The notes beneath the pieces were generated by a model. That model ran no database searches and was not told the origin of the DNA. It saw only the letters and a program-made list of their open reading frames with translations. Of a stretch of DNA of 64,000 bases, positions 28,323 through 38,575 are shown one piece after another. Within the stretch, counting starts at the first letter, position 1. Every line of letters starts with the position of its first letter. Made by a program: the position numbers and the translations under genes. This DNA comes from Reyranella sp. (lineage in GTDB: Bacteria > Pseudomonadota > Alphaproteobacteria > Reyranellales > Reyranellaceae), in assembly GCF_017305915.1 (NCBI RefSeq), contig NZ_JAFKJN010000021.1, positions 62,001-126,000 on the forward strand, written 5' to 3'.

Positions 28323-28327
28323 GGCGG

Positions 28328-29164
28328 TTAGATAAGCATTGCCTCGCAGCTTTGCTCGACGGTCATCTGATCTTCATCGCGGCCGAAGGTAGCTGCAGTC
28401 CGGCGGCTGCCGCGATAGACCGCGACGGTGCTGCCCGGACCGCCGCCGGTATGGCCGATGAGCTCGGGCCCGGCCTCGGCCCGGCCACCGGCGATGCCCA
28501 GGCCGTAAGCGGCGCTCTTCCAGAACAGTCCCTCGGGCAGGTCGCCGATCGGCACGCGCTCGAGCATCGCCGTCAGCAGGTCGGGCCGCAGCAGCCGGCC
28601 GGACAGCAGGCCATCCATGAACAGCGCGGCCCGGGCCAGCGGACCGATCAGGGAGCCGTGATACACCCAGCGAGAATCGTAGTCGGGGGCGAGCTCGCCG
28701 CGGCCGGTCGCCAGCCGCACGCCGGCAATGCCCAGCGGCTGCAACACCAGCCGGTCGAGCGCCGGGCCCAGCGGCGCGCCGGCCGCGCGCTCGACGATCT
28801 CGCGGACGAAGAAGTAGCCGATGTTCGAGTAGCCGAACGCCGTGCCGGGTTCGCCGGCCGGCTGATCGGCCCTGGCGCGCTCGAGCATCACCTCGGGCGG
28901 CCAGGCCGCCTCGTGCCGTGCCACGGCCTGCTTGTAGGCGACCACGCCGCCATAGTCGCGCAGGCCGGCGCGGTGTTGCAGCAGCAGGCGCAGCGTGTAG
29001 GGACGGCCGGGCAGGGGCGCGTCGAGATCGAGCCGGCCTTCGCCGACCAGCACCAGGGCGGCGGCGGCGATCACCGTCTTGGTGACGCTCCACCACGGCA
29101 CGTCGGACCGGTCGCCTTCCTCGTGGACGATCGCACCGCCTTCGACGACGACGCGCGCGAGCAT
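28328..29164 (-). CDS. Serine hydrolase, class C beta-lactamase/D-peptidase fold
   Basis: A 278-residue penicillin-binding-protein-like hydrolase. The nucleophile motif S-x-x-K is Ser26-Val-Thr-Lys29, the Y-x-N motif is Tyr112-Ser-Asn114, and an H-T-G-G triad lies near residue 240. It has no signal peptide and is shorter than typical AmpC (about 360), so a cytoplasmic peptidase or esterase role is likelier than antibiotic resistance. Its start is one base beyond the peptide-transporter ATPase stop, suggesting it processes imported peptides (inference). Confidence 0.86.
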   Translation of the reverse strand: MLARVVVEGGAIVHEEGDRSDVPWWSVTKTVIAAAALVLVGEGRLDLDAPLPGRPYTLRLLLQHRAGLRDYGGVVAYKQAVARHEAAWPPEVMLERARADQPAGEPGTAFGYSNIGYFFVREIVERAAGAPLGPALDRLVLQPLGIAGVRLATGRGELAPDYDSRWVYHGSLIGPLARAALFMDGLLSGRLLRPDLLTAMLERVPIGDLPEGLFWKSAAYGLGIAGGRAEAGPELIGHTGGGPGSTVAVYRGSRRTAATFGRDEDQMTVEQSCEAMLI

Positions 29165-29165
29165 G

Positions 29166-30126
29166 TCAGCCGCTGCGGTCGCGGAAATGACAGGCGGCGC
29201 GATGGCCTGCCGCGATCGCCTCGAGCGGCGGATCCTGGGAGACGCAGATGTCGGCCTTCAGCGGGCAGCGCGGATGGAAATGGCAGCCCGGCGGCGGGGC
29301 GAGCGCGCTCGCGATCTCGCCCTTGGCCTTGGCGCGCGCCGGCACGGCGGCGCGTTGGAACGGGTCGGGGATCGCGGCGATCAGGGCGCGCGTGTAGGGA
29401 TGGCGCGGATCCTCGAAGATCTCCTGCCAGCCGCCCTGCTCGACGATGCGGCCGAGGTACATCACCGCCACGCGGTCGCTGACGTGCTCGACCACGCCGA
29501 GGTCGTGGCTGATCATGATGTAGGCGAGCCCGAGCTCGTCCTTGAGCTCGAGCAACAGGTTGATGATCTGGGCGCGGATCGACACGTCGAGCGCCGAAAC
29601 CGGCTCGTCGCAGATCACCAGCTTGGGCTTCAGGATCAGCGCGCGGGCGATGCCGATGCGCTGGCGCTGGCCGCCGGAGAATTCGTGCGGGTAGCGGTCG
29701 GCATGCTCGGGCCGCAGGCCCACCCGGGCGAGCATGTCGGCGACGCGCGCCTCGACCTCGGCCTTGTCGGTGACGCCGTGGATGCGCAGCGGATCGGCCA
29801 GCGTGCGGCGCACCGTCTGGCGCGGATTGAGCGAGGCGTAAGGGTCCTGGAAGACCATCTGGACGGTGCGCGCGGTTTCCAGCCGCTCGCGCTCGCTGAG
29901 GTCGCGCCCGTCGAGGGCGACGTGGCCGCGCGTCGGCGGGATCAGCCCCATGATGGCGAGCGCGAGCGTGGACTTGCCGCAGCCCGATTCGCCCACCAGG
30001 CCCAGGCATTCGCCGGGTTTGACGTCGATCGTCACGCCGTCGACCGCCTTCAGCGTGTGGATGCCGCCCGCGAAGGTGCTGCCGACCTTGAAATGAACGG
30101 CGAGGTCGTCGAGCTGGAGCAACGAC

Positions 30127-30134
<8 letters not shown>
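29166..30134 (-). CDS. Peptide ABC transporter ATPase (DppF/OppF type)
   Basis: A 322-residue ATPase. Walker A is GESGCGKST near residue 47, the signature is FSGGQRQRIGIARAL and Walker B is LVICDEPVSALDVS. The C-terminal PPGCHFHPRCPLKADIC motif with its Cys residues marks oligopeptide/dipeptide ATPases, some of which bind a 4Fe-4S cluster there. The start at 30134 (MAESLLQL) overlaps the previous ATPase stop; upstream readings are not family-like. Confidence 0.91.
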
Positions 30135-31103
<969 letters not shown>

Positions 31104-31107
<4 letters not shown>

Positions 31108-31928
31108 GTGCGGCGCGTCGTCGATTGCGGGTCGAGGATGTCGCGCAGGCCGTCGCCCAGCAGGTTGAGACCGAGCACGGTGAGGAAGATCGCCAGGCCC
31201 GGGAAGACCGAGAGCCAGGGCGCGGTGTTGATCTGGTCGCGCGCCTCCGAAAGCATGCTGCCCCAGCTCGGGAAGGGCGGGCGGATGCCGAGGCCGAGGA
31301 AGCTCAGCGCCGCCTCGGCCAGGATCGCGCCGCCCATGCCGAGCGTGGCGATCACGATCAGCGGGCCCAGGATGTTGGGCAGCACCTGGGTGAACATGAT
31401 GCGCAGGTCGCCGTAGCCCAGGATGCGCGCGGCCTGGATGTAGCCCTGGCTCTTGAGCGACAGCACCTGGGCGCGGGCGATGCGGCAGGAATAGGACCAG
31501 CTCGTGAGGCCGAGCGCGATCAGGAGGCTGACCAGGCCGGGGCCGAGGATCGCCATGATCGCGAGCGCGAAGATCAGCGACGGGATGGCCAGCATCAGGT
31601 TGGTGAGGCCGCTCACCAAGTCGTCCCACAGGCCGCCCCAGTAGCCGGCGGTGAGGCCGAGCGTGACGCCGATCAGGCTGTTCAAGATCTGGCTGACGAT
31701 GCCGACGGTGAGCGAGATACGCGCGCCGTAGCAGATGCGCGAGTAGATGTCGCGACCCTGCGCGTCGGTGCCGAACGGGAACTCGAGCCCCGGCGGGATC
31801 TCGGCGTTCATCAGGTTGGCGCCCATCACCGGATCGGTGAGCGCGATCAGCGGCGCGAAGATCGCCACGGCCAGCGCGAGCGCGACCAGCCCGCCGCCGA
31901 CCCACAGGGAAAGACCGCCTTTTCTCAT
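31104..31928 (-). CDS. Peptide ABC transporter permease (DppC type)
   Basis: A 274-residue permease of the DppC/OppC group. The N-terminal region carries the family string FGTDAQGRDIYSRICYGARISL. The EAA loop is near AARILGYGDLRIMFTQVLPN, followed by EAALSFLGLGIRPPFPSWG. The start at 31928 overlaps the DppB-type stop (ATGA at 31925-31928). Confidence 0.91.
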
Positions 31929-32860
31929 CGGTAACGGATGCGCGGATCGATGGCGACGTAGGCCATGTCGACCAGGGTGTTGATGACCAGGAAGAAGATG
32001 ACGATCAGCAGGATGCAGCCTTGCACCGTCGGGATGTCGCGCTGGAACACCGAATCGACCAGCAGCGAGCCGACGCCGGGCCAGGAGAACAGCTTCTCGA
32101 CCACCACCGCCGCGCCCATCAGCGACCCGAATTGCAGGCCGATGGTGGTGATCACCAGCACCAAAGCGTTGCGCATGACGTGCCATTCGACGACCCGGCG
32201 CTCGCTCATGCCCTTGCTGCGGGCGGTGCGCACGAAGTCGGCGTTGAGCACGTCGAGCACGGCGGCGCGCGTGGTGCGGGCGAGCAGCGCCATCGGGCCG
32301 ACGCCCAGCGCCACCGCCGGCAGGATCAGGTAGCGGATGCCGCCGTCGCCGTAGCCGAAGCTCGGCAGCCATTTCAGCGTCAGCGCGAACAGGTACATCA
32401 TCATCAGGCCGAGCCAGAACTGCGACAGCGACAGGCCGGAGATGGCGCCGACCATCGACACGGTGTCGACGGCGCTGCCCGGCCGGAGCGCGGCGATGAA
32501 GCCGAGCGGCACGCCGATCGCGATGGCGATGCTCATGGCGGCGAACACCAGCTTGAGCGACGGCCACAGCCGGGCGCCGATCAGCTTGGTCACTGGCTCC
32601 TTGGTGCGAAAAGACGTGCCGAGATCGCCGACCACGGTGTGCGCCACGTATTTGGCGAAGCGCTCGGGCAGGGGATCGTCGAGCCCCATCTCCTTGCGCA
32701 TGCGCTCCATCACCGCCGGATCGATGGTGGTGCGGCCGTCCTCGTTCATGGCGGAGACGAAGCTGCCCGGCAGGACGCTGAACAGCAGGAAGACGACCGC
32801 GATCACCGCGGCGAGCGTCGGGACGATGTTGGCGACCCGACGGGCAAGGACGAACAGCAT
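31925..32860 (-). CDS. Peptide ABC transporter permease (DppB type)
   Basis: A 311-residue six-helix permease of the DppB/OppB group, with the typical N terminus MLFVLARRVANIVPTL. The EAA-loop region is RTARSKGMSERRVVEWHVMRN, and the C-terminal FSWPGVGSLLVDSVFQRDIP segment is the family hallmark. The ATG at 32860 is preferred. A start at 32917 would add residues encoded by the palindromic element between this gene and the binding-protein gene. Confidence 0.9.
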   Translation of the reverse strand: MLFVLARRVANIVPTLAAVIAVVFLLFSVLPGSFVSAMNEDGRTTIDPAVMERMRKEMGLDDPLPERFAKYVAHTVVGDLGTSFRTKEPVTKLIGARLWPSLKLVFAAMSIAIAIGVPLGFIAALRPGSAVDTVSMVGAISGLSLSQFWLGLMMMYLFALTLKWLPSFGYGDGGIRYLILPAVALGVGPMALLARTTRAAVLDVLNADFVRTARSKGMSERRVVEWHVMRNALVLVITTIGLQFGSLMGAAVVVEKLFSWPGVGSLLVDSVFQRDIPTVQGCILLIVIFFLVINTLVDMAYVAIDPRIRYR

Positions 32861-32872
32861 CACGTCAGCATT

Positions 32873-32975
32873 CCTCTCGCCCGATCGGGCAAGAGGTGAG
32901 GAGAGGGGGTTGCGCACATCGTTTGAAACCCCCTCTCCCTGCCTCTCCCCCGATCGGGGGAGAGGAGAATGAGGG
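32873..32975. repeat. Compound palindromic intergenic element
   Basis: Two small palindromes (cctctcgcccgatcgggc with its gagg end, and cctctcccccgatcgggg with agagg) flank an inverted pair, gaggagagggggtt and aaccccctctccc. The element fills the gap between the peptide-binding-protein gene and its permeases, and could trim expression between binding protein and channel. It belongs to the same style as the elements at 38407 and 45388. Confidence 0.75.
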
Positions 32976-32986
32976 GACGCACAAAG

Positions 32987-34597
32987 TCATTTTGCCGGCG
33001 GGCGCGTATCGACCCAGATGTCCTCGGGATACTGGTGCGTGATCTCGGTCGGGTTGGCCTGCAGGCCGTGGATCCACGGCTGATAGGCCAGCACCGCCTT
33101 GTTGTAGTTGAAGAACCACACCGGCGCTTCCTCGAACAAGAGGTTGTTGGCCTGCTTCAGGAGGTCGTTGCGCTTGCCGGTGTCGCCTTCCTGCGCCGCC
33201 GTGTCGAGCAGCTTGTCGAACTCGGGATTGCTGAAGTTGGTGTAGTGGCCGGCCGTGCGCGGCGTCTTGGAATAGAAGCTGCGCAGCACCGCGAGCGAGT
33301 CCGGGCCGGTCAGGTTCGAGCTGATCAAGCCGGTGTGCTCGCCCTTCATCAGGATCTCGGTCAGCACCGTCGCCTCGACCAGCTTCGGCTTGATCTTGAT
33401 GCCGACCTTGTCGAGCATCGGGATGATCGCCTCGACGATCGGCAGGCCCCAGCTCTCGTTCTGGCTGGTCGTCAGCTCCCATTCGAAGCCGTTGGGCAGC
33501 CCGGCCTCGGCCAGCAGCTTCTTCGCCTTGGCCTGGTCGAACGGGTAGGGCTTCACGGTCTTGTCGAACGCCGCCGACGACGGCGGCAGCCAGCTCGTCG
33601 CGCGATAGGCCTTGTCCTTGACCAGCCGCTTGATGATCAGGTCGGTGTCGATGGCGTAGTTGATCGCCTGCCGCACCCGCTTGTCGTTGAACGGCTTGAC
33701 GTCGTTGTTGAAGGTGATGGCGCGGGTGAACATCTCGGCCACCTCGAGGATGCCCTTCGACAGCTCGGGATCGGCGCGATAGGCGACGTACTGCGCCGGG
33801 CCGAGGATCGAGGTGTCGATCTCCTTGTTGCGGAAGGCGACGTCGCGCGCCGCCGCCTCGGCCATGATCAGCACTTCGAGCTTGTCGGCGTAGGGCTTGC
33901 CCGGCTTGTAGAACTTGTCGAAGCGCTCCATCACGACGCGGCTGCCCGGGATGTGCTCCTTGAACTTGAACGGCCCGAGGCCGACCGGATTGGCGGCGAA
34001 GTTGGCCTTCTCGACCTCCTCCCTGGGCAGGATCGCGGTCGTGCCGGCGAACAGGTAGTAGCCGGGCTCGACCCGCTCGGTCAGGGTCATCTCGAGCGTT
34101 AGGTCGTCGATCTTCTTGAGGCCGGAAATCGCCTTGGCCTCGCCCTTCTCGACCTCGGTGGCACCCTTGATCACGCGGATGTAGCGCGCGCCGGGATAGC
34201 CTTTGCTGCCGTCCATGATGCGCGTGTAGGACCAGATGACGTCGTCGGCCGTCATCTTGCGGCCGTTGTGGAAGGTGACGTCGTCGCGCAGCTTGTAGGT
34301 GTGCGTCAGGCCGTCGGCCGAGGTCTTGACCTCGGTCGCCAGCTCGAGCGCCAGCTTGTTGTTGGCGGTGTCCCAGGTGTAGAGCGGGCGATGGATCGCC
34401 TGGTTGACGATCTGGTCCTGGGCGCGCGGCGTGACCTGCGGATCGAGGCTGCCGAAGCTCGCGGCGTAGGGCGCGGTCATGCGGATCGTGCCGCCCTTCC
34501 TCGGGGTTTGGGCCTGAGGCGTCTGCGCCTGTTGCGCGTCGGCGACGCCCGCGCCCAGCAGCGCGAAGGCGGCCAGCGCCGAAAGCAGTGTGCGCAT
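32987..34597 (-). CDS. Peptide-binding protein of an ABC transporter (family 5)
   Basis: A 536-residue periplasmic binding protein. Signal peptide MRTLLSALAAFALLGAGVADA, followed by a Gln/Thr/Pro-rich linker. The mature part carries SBP_bac_5 features: RPLYTWDTANNKLALELAT, a HNGRKMTADDVIWSYTRIMD segment, PVGLGPFKFKEHIPGSRVVMERFDKFY, and FNNDVKPFNDKRVRQAINYAID. It should bind peptides or related amides. The start at 34597 follows an aaggggaga site on this strand; earlier readings cross the divergent gene. It heads the operon running to 27093. Confidence 0.92.
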   Translation of the reverse strand: MRTLLSALAAFALLGAGVADAQQAQTPQAQTPRKGGTIRMTAPYAASFGSLDPQVTPRAQDQIVNQAIHRPLYTWDTANNKLALELATEVKTSADGLTHTYKLRDDVTFHNGRKMTADDVIWSYTRIMDGSKGYPGARYIRVIKGATEVEKGEAKAISGLKKIDDLTLEMTLTERVEPGYYLFAGTTAILPREEVEKANFAANPVGLGPFKFKEHIPGSRVVMERFDKFYKPGKPYADKLEVLIMAEAAARDVAFRNKEIDTSILGPAQYVAYRADPELSKGILEVAEMFTRAITFNNDVKPFNDKRVRQAINYAIDTDLIIKRLVKDKAYRATSWLPPSSAAFDKTVKPYPFDQAKAKKLLAEAGLPNGFEWELTTSQNESWGLPIVEAIIPMLDKVGIKIKPKLVEATVLTEILMKGEHTGLISSNLTGPDSLAVLRSFYSKTPRTAGHYTNFSNPEFDKLLDTAAQEGDTGKRNDLLKQANNLLFEEAPVWFFNYNKAVLAYQPWIHGLQANPTEITHQYPEDIWVDTRPPAK

Positions 34598-34672
34598 GAA
34601 GGTCTCCCCTTGAACAATCCTAGCCGGCGGCATTCCATCATCGCTTGATGTGCGCGTGCAAGGGGAATGCCG

Positions 34673-35002
34673 ATGAGCCTGCCGAATTGCCTCCTGATCG
34701 TCACCGCCGAGGTCGATGCCGATGTCGAAACCGAGTGGAGCCGCTGGTACGACGAGGTCCATCTGCCCGATGCGCTCGCCTGTCCCGGCGTGCTCGCGGG
34801 ACGGCGCTATTGCTCGGTCGGCGAGGTTTCCGAAAGCGACCGCGGCCAAGGCCGCCGCACGAAGGTCAAGCTGTGGACCACCGTCTACGAGCTCGACGCG
34901 CCGGCCGCCGTCGCGACGAAAGAGTTCGCCGCCATGCGCGGCTGGGGTCCGTTCGCGCCGCGCGTCCGCTCGCAGACGCGCGTTGTGGCTGCGCTGCGCT
35001 AG
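34673..35002 (+). CDS. Small dimeric alpha+beta barrel-like protein, unknown function
   Basis: A 109-residue protein with no signal peptide. The pattern LLIVTAEVDADVETEWSRWYDEVHLPDALACPGVLAGRRY resembles ferredoxin-like dimeric barrel proteins (EthD or ABM-like), where a W-Y-D-E-V-H-L-P segment precedes a G-V string. The start at 34673 is favoured because aaggggaa lies six to seven bases upstream; an ATG at 34667 is too close. It is divergent from the peptide transporter. No specific function can be given. Confidence 0.7.
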   Translation: MSLPNCLLIVTAEVDADVETEWSRWYDEVHLPDALACPGVLAGRRYCSVGEVSESDRGQGRRTKVKLWTTVYELDAPAAVATKEFAAMRGWGPFAPRVRSQTRVVAALR

Positions 35003-35316
35003 AGCTGCAGGTGAAGTCCGGAACCGTCCAACCCTGTTGGACTCGCAACCCTTTGCCGGATCAGCCTTTTCGCCCGAAAGTCCGCGAATCCACGGGACTC
35101 CCCCCTCGAAATGACTCTTTCTTCCGCCCCCGCTCGAGCGAAGCGACAAAAACGGGTGCAGACAGGGTATCGGCATCATGGGCGCGATTCTGCATCAAGC
35201 CGGCGCCAATACCTATTTTGGGCATTGGCTGCGATCTTTGAGCAAGGAAATCAGGGATCGACTCGGGTTCCATTGCCCATAATGCGGCGTGTGCCGCAAG
35301 GCTTATCCACAAAGCA
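35003..35316. other. Intergenic stretch without recognisable gene
   Basis: No convincing open frame, RNA gene or terminator was seen in these 314 bases. They are less GC-rich than neighbouring coding DNA and include a single perfect DnaA-box-like ttatccaca at 35303-35311, which alone is not evidence of an origin. Confidence 0.6.
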
Positions 35317-35618
35317 TCAGCGCCGCTGCGCCAAGCTCGGCCGCGCGAAGCTGCTCAGGATCTTGTCCGGCGTGATCGGGTAGTCGCGCATCCGCACGCC
35401 GCAGGCGTTGTAGATCGTGTTGGCGACCGCCGCGCCGGCGGCGCAGATGCCGAGCTCGCCGGCGCCTTGGAACCGAGCTCGTTCGACTTGTCGTCGAAGC
35501 CCGCCAGCATGATCGCCTCGATCGCCGGATGTCGGCATGGACCGGCACGTGGTAGCCGGCGAGGTCGTGGTTGACGAACGAGCCGAAGCGCGGAGTAGTG
35601 ACGGTGACGAAGAGCTAA
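35317..35618 (-). pseudogene. Remnant of xanthine dehydrogenase-family molybdopterin-binding subunit (C terminus)
   Basis: Three reading frames in order give parts of one family's C terminus: FGSFVNHDLAGYHVPVHADI, then IEAIMLAGFDDKSNELGSK, then GAGELGICAAGAAVANTIYN with GVRMRDYPITPDKILSSF. In intact COG1529 subunits (aldehyde oxidase/xanthine dehydrogenase type) these run continuously up to the stop. Frameshifts are needed near 35525 and near 35465, and everything upstream of about 35618 is missing. The break abuts a palindrome. Only about 100 of roughly 750 residues remain, so it cannot be functional. Confidence 0.85.
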
Positions 35619-35645
35619 CCCTCCCCCATTCATATGGGGAGGGTT
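35617..35645. terminator. Palindromic hairpin after ggt, same family as larger elements
   Basis: The arms aaccctcccc and ggggagggtt surround cattcatat. The hairpin lies just past the gamma-glutamyltransferase stop and at the broken end of the molybdoenzyme fragment. Its core equals the outer arm of the element at 38407. It probably serves as the ggt terminator. Confidence 0.65.
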
Positions 35646-35650
35646 TGCGA

Positions 35651-37264
35651 TCAGGCCGGCACGACGTAGCCGTCGCGCCGCGGGTCGCAGCCGCCGGTCA
35701 TCACGCCGGTCGCGGGATCGATCGCGACGCCCTGCATGCCGCCGACCTTCATCGTCCAGTCGGGACCGGTCGTGACGTTGTGGCCGCGCTCGCGCAGCTC
35801 GGCCTGCACGTCGGCCGCCAGCCGCCCCTCGAGCAGCACGTCGCGACCGTCGGTCAGGCGGCCGCGCGGCGCTTCGATCGCCTGCTGCAGCGGCATGCCG
35901 AAATCGACGTACTGAACGAAGGCCTGCGGCTGGGTCTGCAGGATGCCGTAGCTGCCGGGCGTGCCGAGCGCCATCACCGGCTTGTCGTCCTGGGTGACGA
36001 TCGACGGCGCGACGCAGACCGGCATCAGGTCGCCGTGCTTGACGCGGTTCGGGCTGTCCGGCGTGACGTCGGCCCAATAGAGGAAGTTGTTCAGGCAGAC
36101 GCCGGTGCCCGGCACGACGACGCCAGAACCAAAGACGCTGCCGAGGCTCTGGGTCACGCAGACGACGTTGCCGTCGGCGTCGGCGATCGAGAACGAGGTG
36201 GTGTGGCCTTCACCTGAGCCGTCCTTCGGCAGCGGCGTCCATTGCTCGGTCGCGCCGGTGACCGGCTTGCCGTCGCGCACCCGCGCGCGCAAGGACTCGA
36301 TGTGGCTGTCGGACAGCAGCTCGGCGAGCTGCTGCGCCGTGGGCACGCCGTTGGCGATGCGCACGCCGGCGGCGATGCGGATGGCGCGCAGCACCGTGTC
36401 GACATGCTCGACGCCGTTGCGCTCCATCCTGCCGAGATCGAAGCCTTCAAGGATGCGCAGGGTCACCAGGTACTGGAACGCCTCGCAGGGCGGCGGCGGC
36501 ACATGGATGGTGCGGCCGCGATAGGTCACCGCCACCGGATCGACCCACTCCGGTTTGAAGTCGGCGAGGTCGTCCATGGTGAGGCAGCCGCCCAATTCGG
36601 CCAGGCGCTCGATGACCTTCTTGCCGAGCGCGCCGCCATAGAGCAGGCCGGGGCCTTCGGTGCCCAGCGCTTCGAGGGTGTCGGCGAGGTTGGGCTGCTT
36701 CAGCACGGCGCCGAGCTTCGGCTGGCCGCCCTCGATGCCCTCGATGTAGTTGCGCGACCATTCGGGATAGAGCGCCGCATGCCCGCGCAGCTCGCCGGTG
36801 ACGCCGCGATACTCCTCGACGTTGAACTCGATCATGCCGAAGCCGTCGCGGGCGATGCGGATCGCCGGCGCGAACAGCTCGGGCAGCTTCTTCTTGCCGT
36901 AGCGGCTCACCATCTCGCACCAGCCGCCGAAGTTGCCCGGCGCACCGACGGCGGTCGGGCCGCGCAGGATCTGCTCGCGGCGGCTCAGCTTGTCGAGCGG
37001 GAAGCGGCGCGGGATGCGCGCCATGAAGTTCAGCGAGCGAACGCGGCGCTCGGAGGCGACGTAGCAGGTCGCATAACCCTGGCCGCCGAGGCCGGACATG
37101 TAGGGCTCGACGACGTTCAGCGTCGCGGCCGTCGCCGCCGCCGCGTCGAAGGCGTTGCCGCCGTTCGACAGCACGCGTGCGCCGGCAGCCGCGGCGAGGG
37201 GGTGCGCGGCGGCGACCATGCCGTGCCGCGATGCGATGGTTGGCCGCTTGCCGTGCTGAAGCAT
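35651..37264 (-). CDS. ggt: Gamma-glutamyltransferase family protein
   Basis: A 537-residue Ntn-hydrolase that would self-cleave and then transfer or hydrolyse gamma-glutamyl groups, for example from glutathione. The new N-terminal nucleophile is Thr355 in GEGHTTSFSIAD. The large-subunit start MVAAAHPLAAAAGARVLSNG is typical. No signal peptide is present, so the enzyme should be cytoplasmic, unlike E. coli GGT. The PGSYGILQTQPQAFVQYVDFG stretch near the C terminus also fits. It is divergent from a luciferase-like monooxygenase. Related cephalosporin acylases share the fold. Confidence 0.92.
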   Translation of the reverse strand: MLQHGKRPTIASRHGMVAAAHPLAAAAGARVLSNGGNAFDAAAATAATLNVVEPYMSGLGGQGYATCYVASERRVRSLNFMARIPRRFPLDKLSRREQILRGPTAVGAPGNFGGWCEMVSRYGKKKLPELFAPAIRIARDGFGMIEFNVEEYRGVTGELRGHAALYPEWSRNYIEGIEGGQPKLGAVLKQPNLADTLEALGTEGPGLLYGGALGKKVIERLAELGGCLTMDDLADFKPEWVDPVAVTYRGRTIHVPPPPCEAFQYLVTLRILEGFDLGRMERNGVEHVDTVLRAIRIAAGVRIANGVPTAQQLAELLSDSHIESLRARVRDGKPVTGATEQWTPLPKDGSGEGHTTSFSIADADGNVVCVTQSLGSVFGSGVVVPGTGVCLNNFLYWADVTPDSPNRVKHGDLMPVCVAPSIVTQDDKPVMALGTPGSYGILQTQPQAFVQYVDFGMPLQQAIEAPRGRLTDGRDVLLEGRLAADVQAELRERGHNVTTGPDWTMKVGGMQGVAIDPATGVMTGGCDPRRDGYVVPA

Positions 37265-37320
37265 GTGATCCCCCGAACCCGGATACTGTGTTGCTCCGAA
37301 ATAGGCACTAGACTGCGGCC

Positions 37321-38397
37321 ATGCGCAAACTCGAATTCGGCTGGTTCCTGCCGACCGCCGGCGACACCACGGCGTACGGCGTTGCGAGCGCGCAGATCGC
37401 GCCGTCGCTCGCGCTGTTCGACAAGGTGACGGCGGCCGCGGAAGCGGCGGGCTTCGAATACATGCTGGTGCCGGTGCAGACCGCCTGCTGGGAGGCGTGG
37501 ATCTCCTCGGCGATGATGGTCGCGCGCTCGAAGCGGGTCCGCATGCTGGTCGCGGCGCGGCCCAGCTACATCAATCCGGTCCTCCTGGCGAAAATGATCG
37601 CGGCGTTCGACCAGCTCTCGGGCGGCCGCATCTGCATCAACCTGATCGCCGGCCAGAGCGAGCAGGAGAACGCCTCCGAAGGCATCAAGTGGGGCAAGGA
37701 AGAGCGCTACGAGATCATGGAGGAGGAGGTCTCGCTGCTGAAGCTCTTGTGGACGCAGCCGGCTGTGACCTTCGACGGCAAGTTCCATCAGCTCAAGGGC
37801 GCGCAGGTCCGGCCGCGGCCGTTCCAGCAGCCGCATCCGCCGTTCTATCTCGGCGGCGGCAGCCAGCAGGCGTGGGAGATCTCGGCCAAGCATTCCGACG
37901 TGCATCTGTTCTGGGGCGACACCTATGATCGCATTCGCGACAACATGGCCGTGATCCGTCAGATGGCGGCGAAGCACGGCCGCGAGGACAAGATCGGCTT
38001 CGGCATGCGCCTGCAGATCGTCTGCCGCGAGACCGAGCAGGAGGCGTGGGCGTTCGCGCACGAGCTGGTCGGGCATGCCAGCGAGGCGCAGAAGGCCTTC
38101 GTGAAGGAGCGTTTCGCCACCTCGGAAGCCAATCGCCGCGTGCGCGAGCTGGCAGCGACCGGCGAGGTGATCGAGCGCAACCTGTTCACCGGCATCACCA
38201 GGGTGCGGCCAGGCGCCGGCATCGCCGTGGTCGGCACGCCCGAGCAATGCGCCGACACGCTGCAGGACTTCATCGATCTCGGCTGCCACTCCTTCTGCCT
38301 GTCGGGCTACCTGCACGACGAGGAAGCCGAGCGCTTCGGCAAATGGGTGATGCCGATCCTGCGCGAACGCAATCTCGAGAGGATGTTGGCGGCGTAG
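37321..38397 (+). CDS. LLM class flavin-dependent oxidoreductase (SsuD-like)
   Basis: A 358-residue luciferase-like monooxygenase closer to alkanesulfonate monooxygenase SsuD than to the copy at 4642. Features: an early LEFGWFLPTAGDT, a GFEYMLVPVQTACWEAWI segment, AFDQLSGGRICINLIAGQS, and a RPFQQPHPPFYLGGGSQQAWE stretch. It uses reduced flavin and oxygen. It precedes the selenoprotein unit on the same strand, separated by a large palindromic element, so shared expression is possible but not shown. No sulfonate transporter genes are adjacent. Confidence 0.88.
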   Translation: MRKLEFGWFLPTAGDTTAYGVASAQIAPSLALFDKVTAAAEAAGFEYMLVPVQTACWEAWISSAMMVARSKRVRMLVAARPSYINPVLLAKMIAAFDQLSGGRICINLIAGQSEQENASEGIKWGKEERYEIMEEEVSLLKLLWTQPAVTFDGKFHQLKGAQVRPRPFQQPHPPFYLGGGSQQAWEISAKHSDVHLFWGDTYDRIRDNMAVIRQMAAKHGREDKIGFGMRLQIVCRETEQEAWAFAHELVGHASEAQKAFVKERFATSEANRRVRELAATGEVIERNLFTGITRVRPGAGIAVVGTPEQCADTLQDFIDLGCHSFCLSGYLHDEEAERFGKWVMPILRERNLERMLAA

Positions 38398-38406
38398 AGA
38401 AAAATT

Positions 38407-38560
38407 CCTCCCCATTCATATGGGGAGGTGGCGCGTCGGCACTTTCGCACTTCGTGCGAAAGTGCCCTATCCGCGACGGAGGGGTCATAAGCCGCATCTA
38501 TGCTGCCTATGACCCCTCCGCCCCTGATTACAGGGGCACCTCCCCATATGAATGGGGAGG
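38407..38560. repeat. Large compound palindrome upstream of the selenoprotein unit
   Basis: The outer arms (38407-38430 and 38537-38560) are exact 24-base reverse complements, each itself nearly palindromic (cctccccattcatatgggg). Inside are a perfect 13-pair hairpin (ggcactttcgcac, ttc loop), an inverted pair ggaggggtcata/tatgacccctcc and a small cccctg/cagggg hairpin. The right end supplies the gaggagg that lies about 12 bases before the ATG of the next gene. It has the same architecture as the element at 45388. Confidence 0.9.
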
Positions 38561-38575
38561 AGGTAGAGTCTGGCG

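Noticed and set aside
28328..29164. Antibiotic-resistance beta-lactamase
   Set aside because: It lacks a signal peptide, is short, and sits in a peptide transporter operon; the S-x-x-K fold is shared with many esterases and peptidases.
35303..35311. Perfect DnaA box ttatccaca considered as part of an origin
   Set aside because: It is a single copy, with no AT-rich unwinding region, no cluster of boxes and no dnaA, parA or repABC gene nearby; one match in 64 kb is expected by chance.
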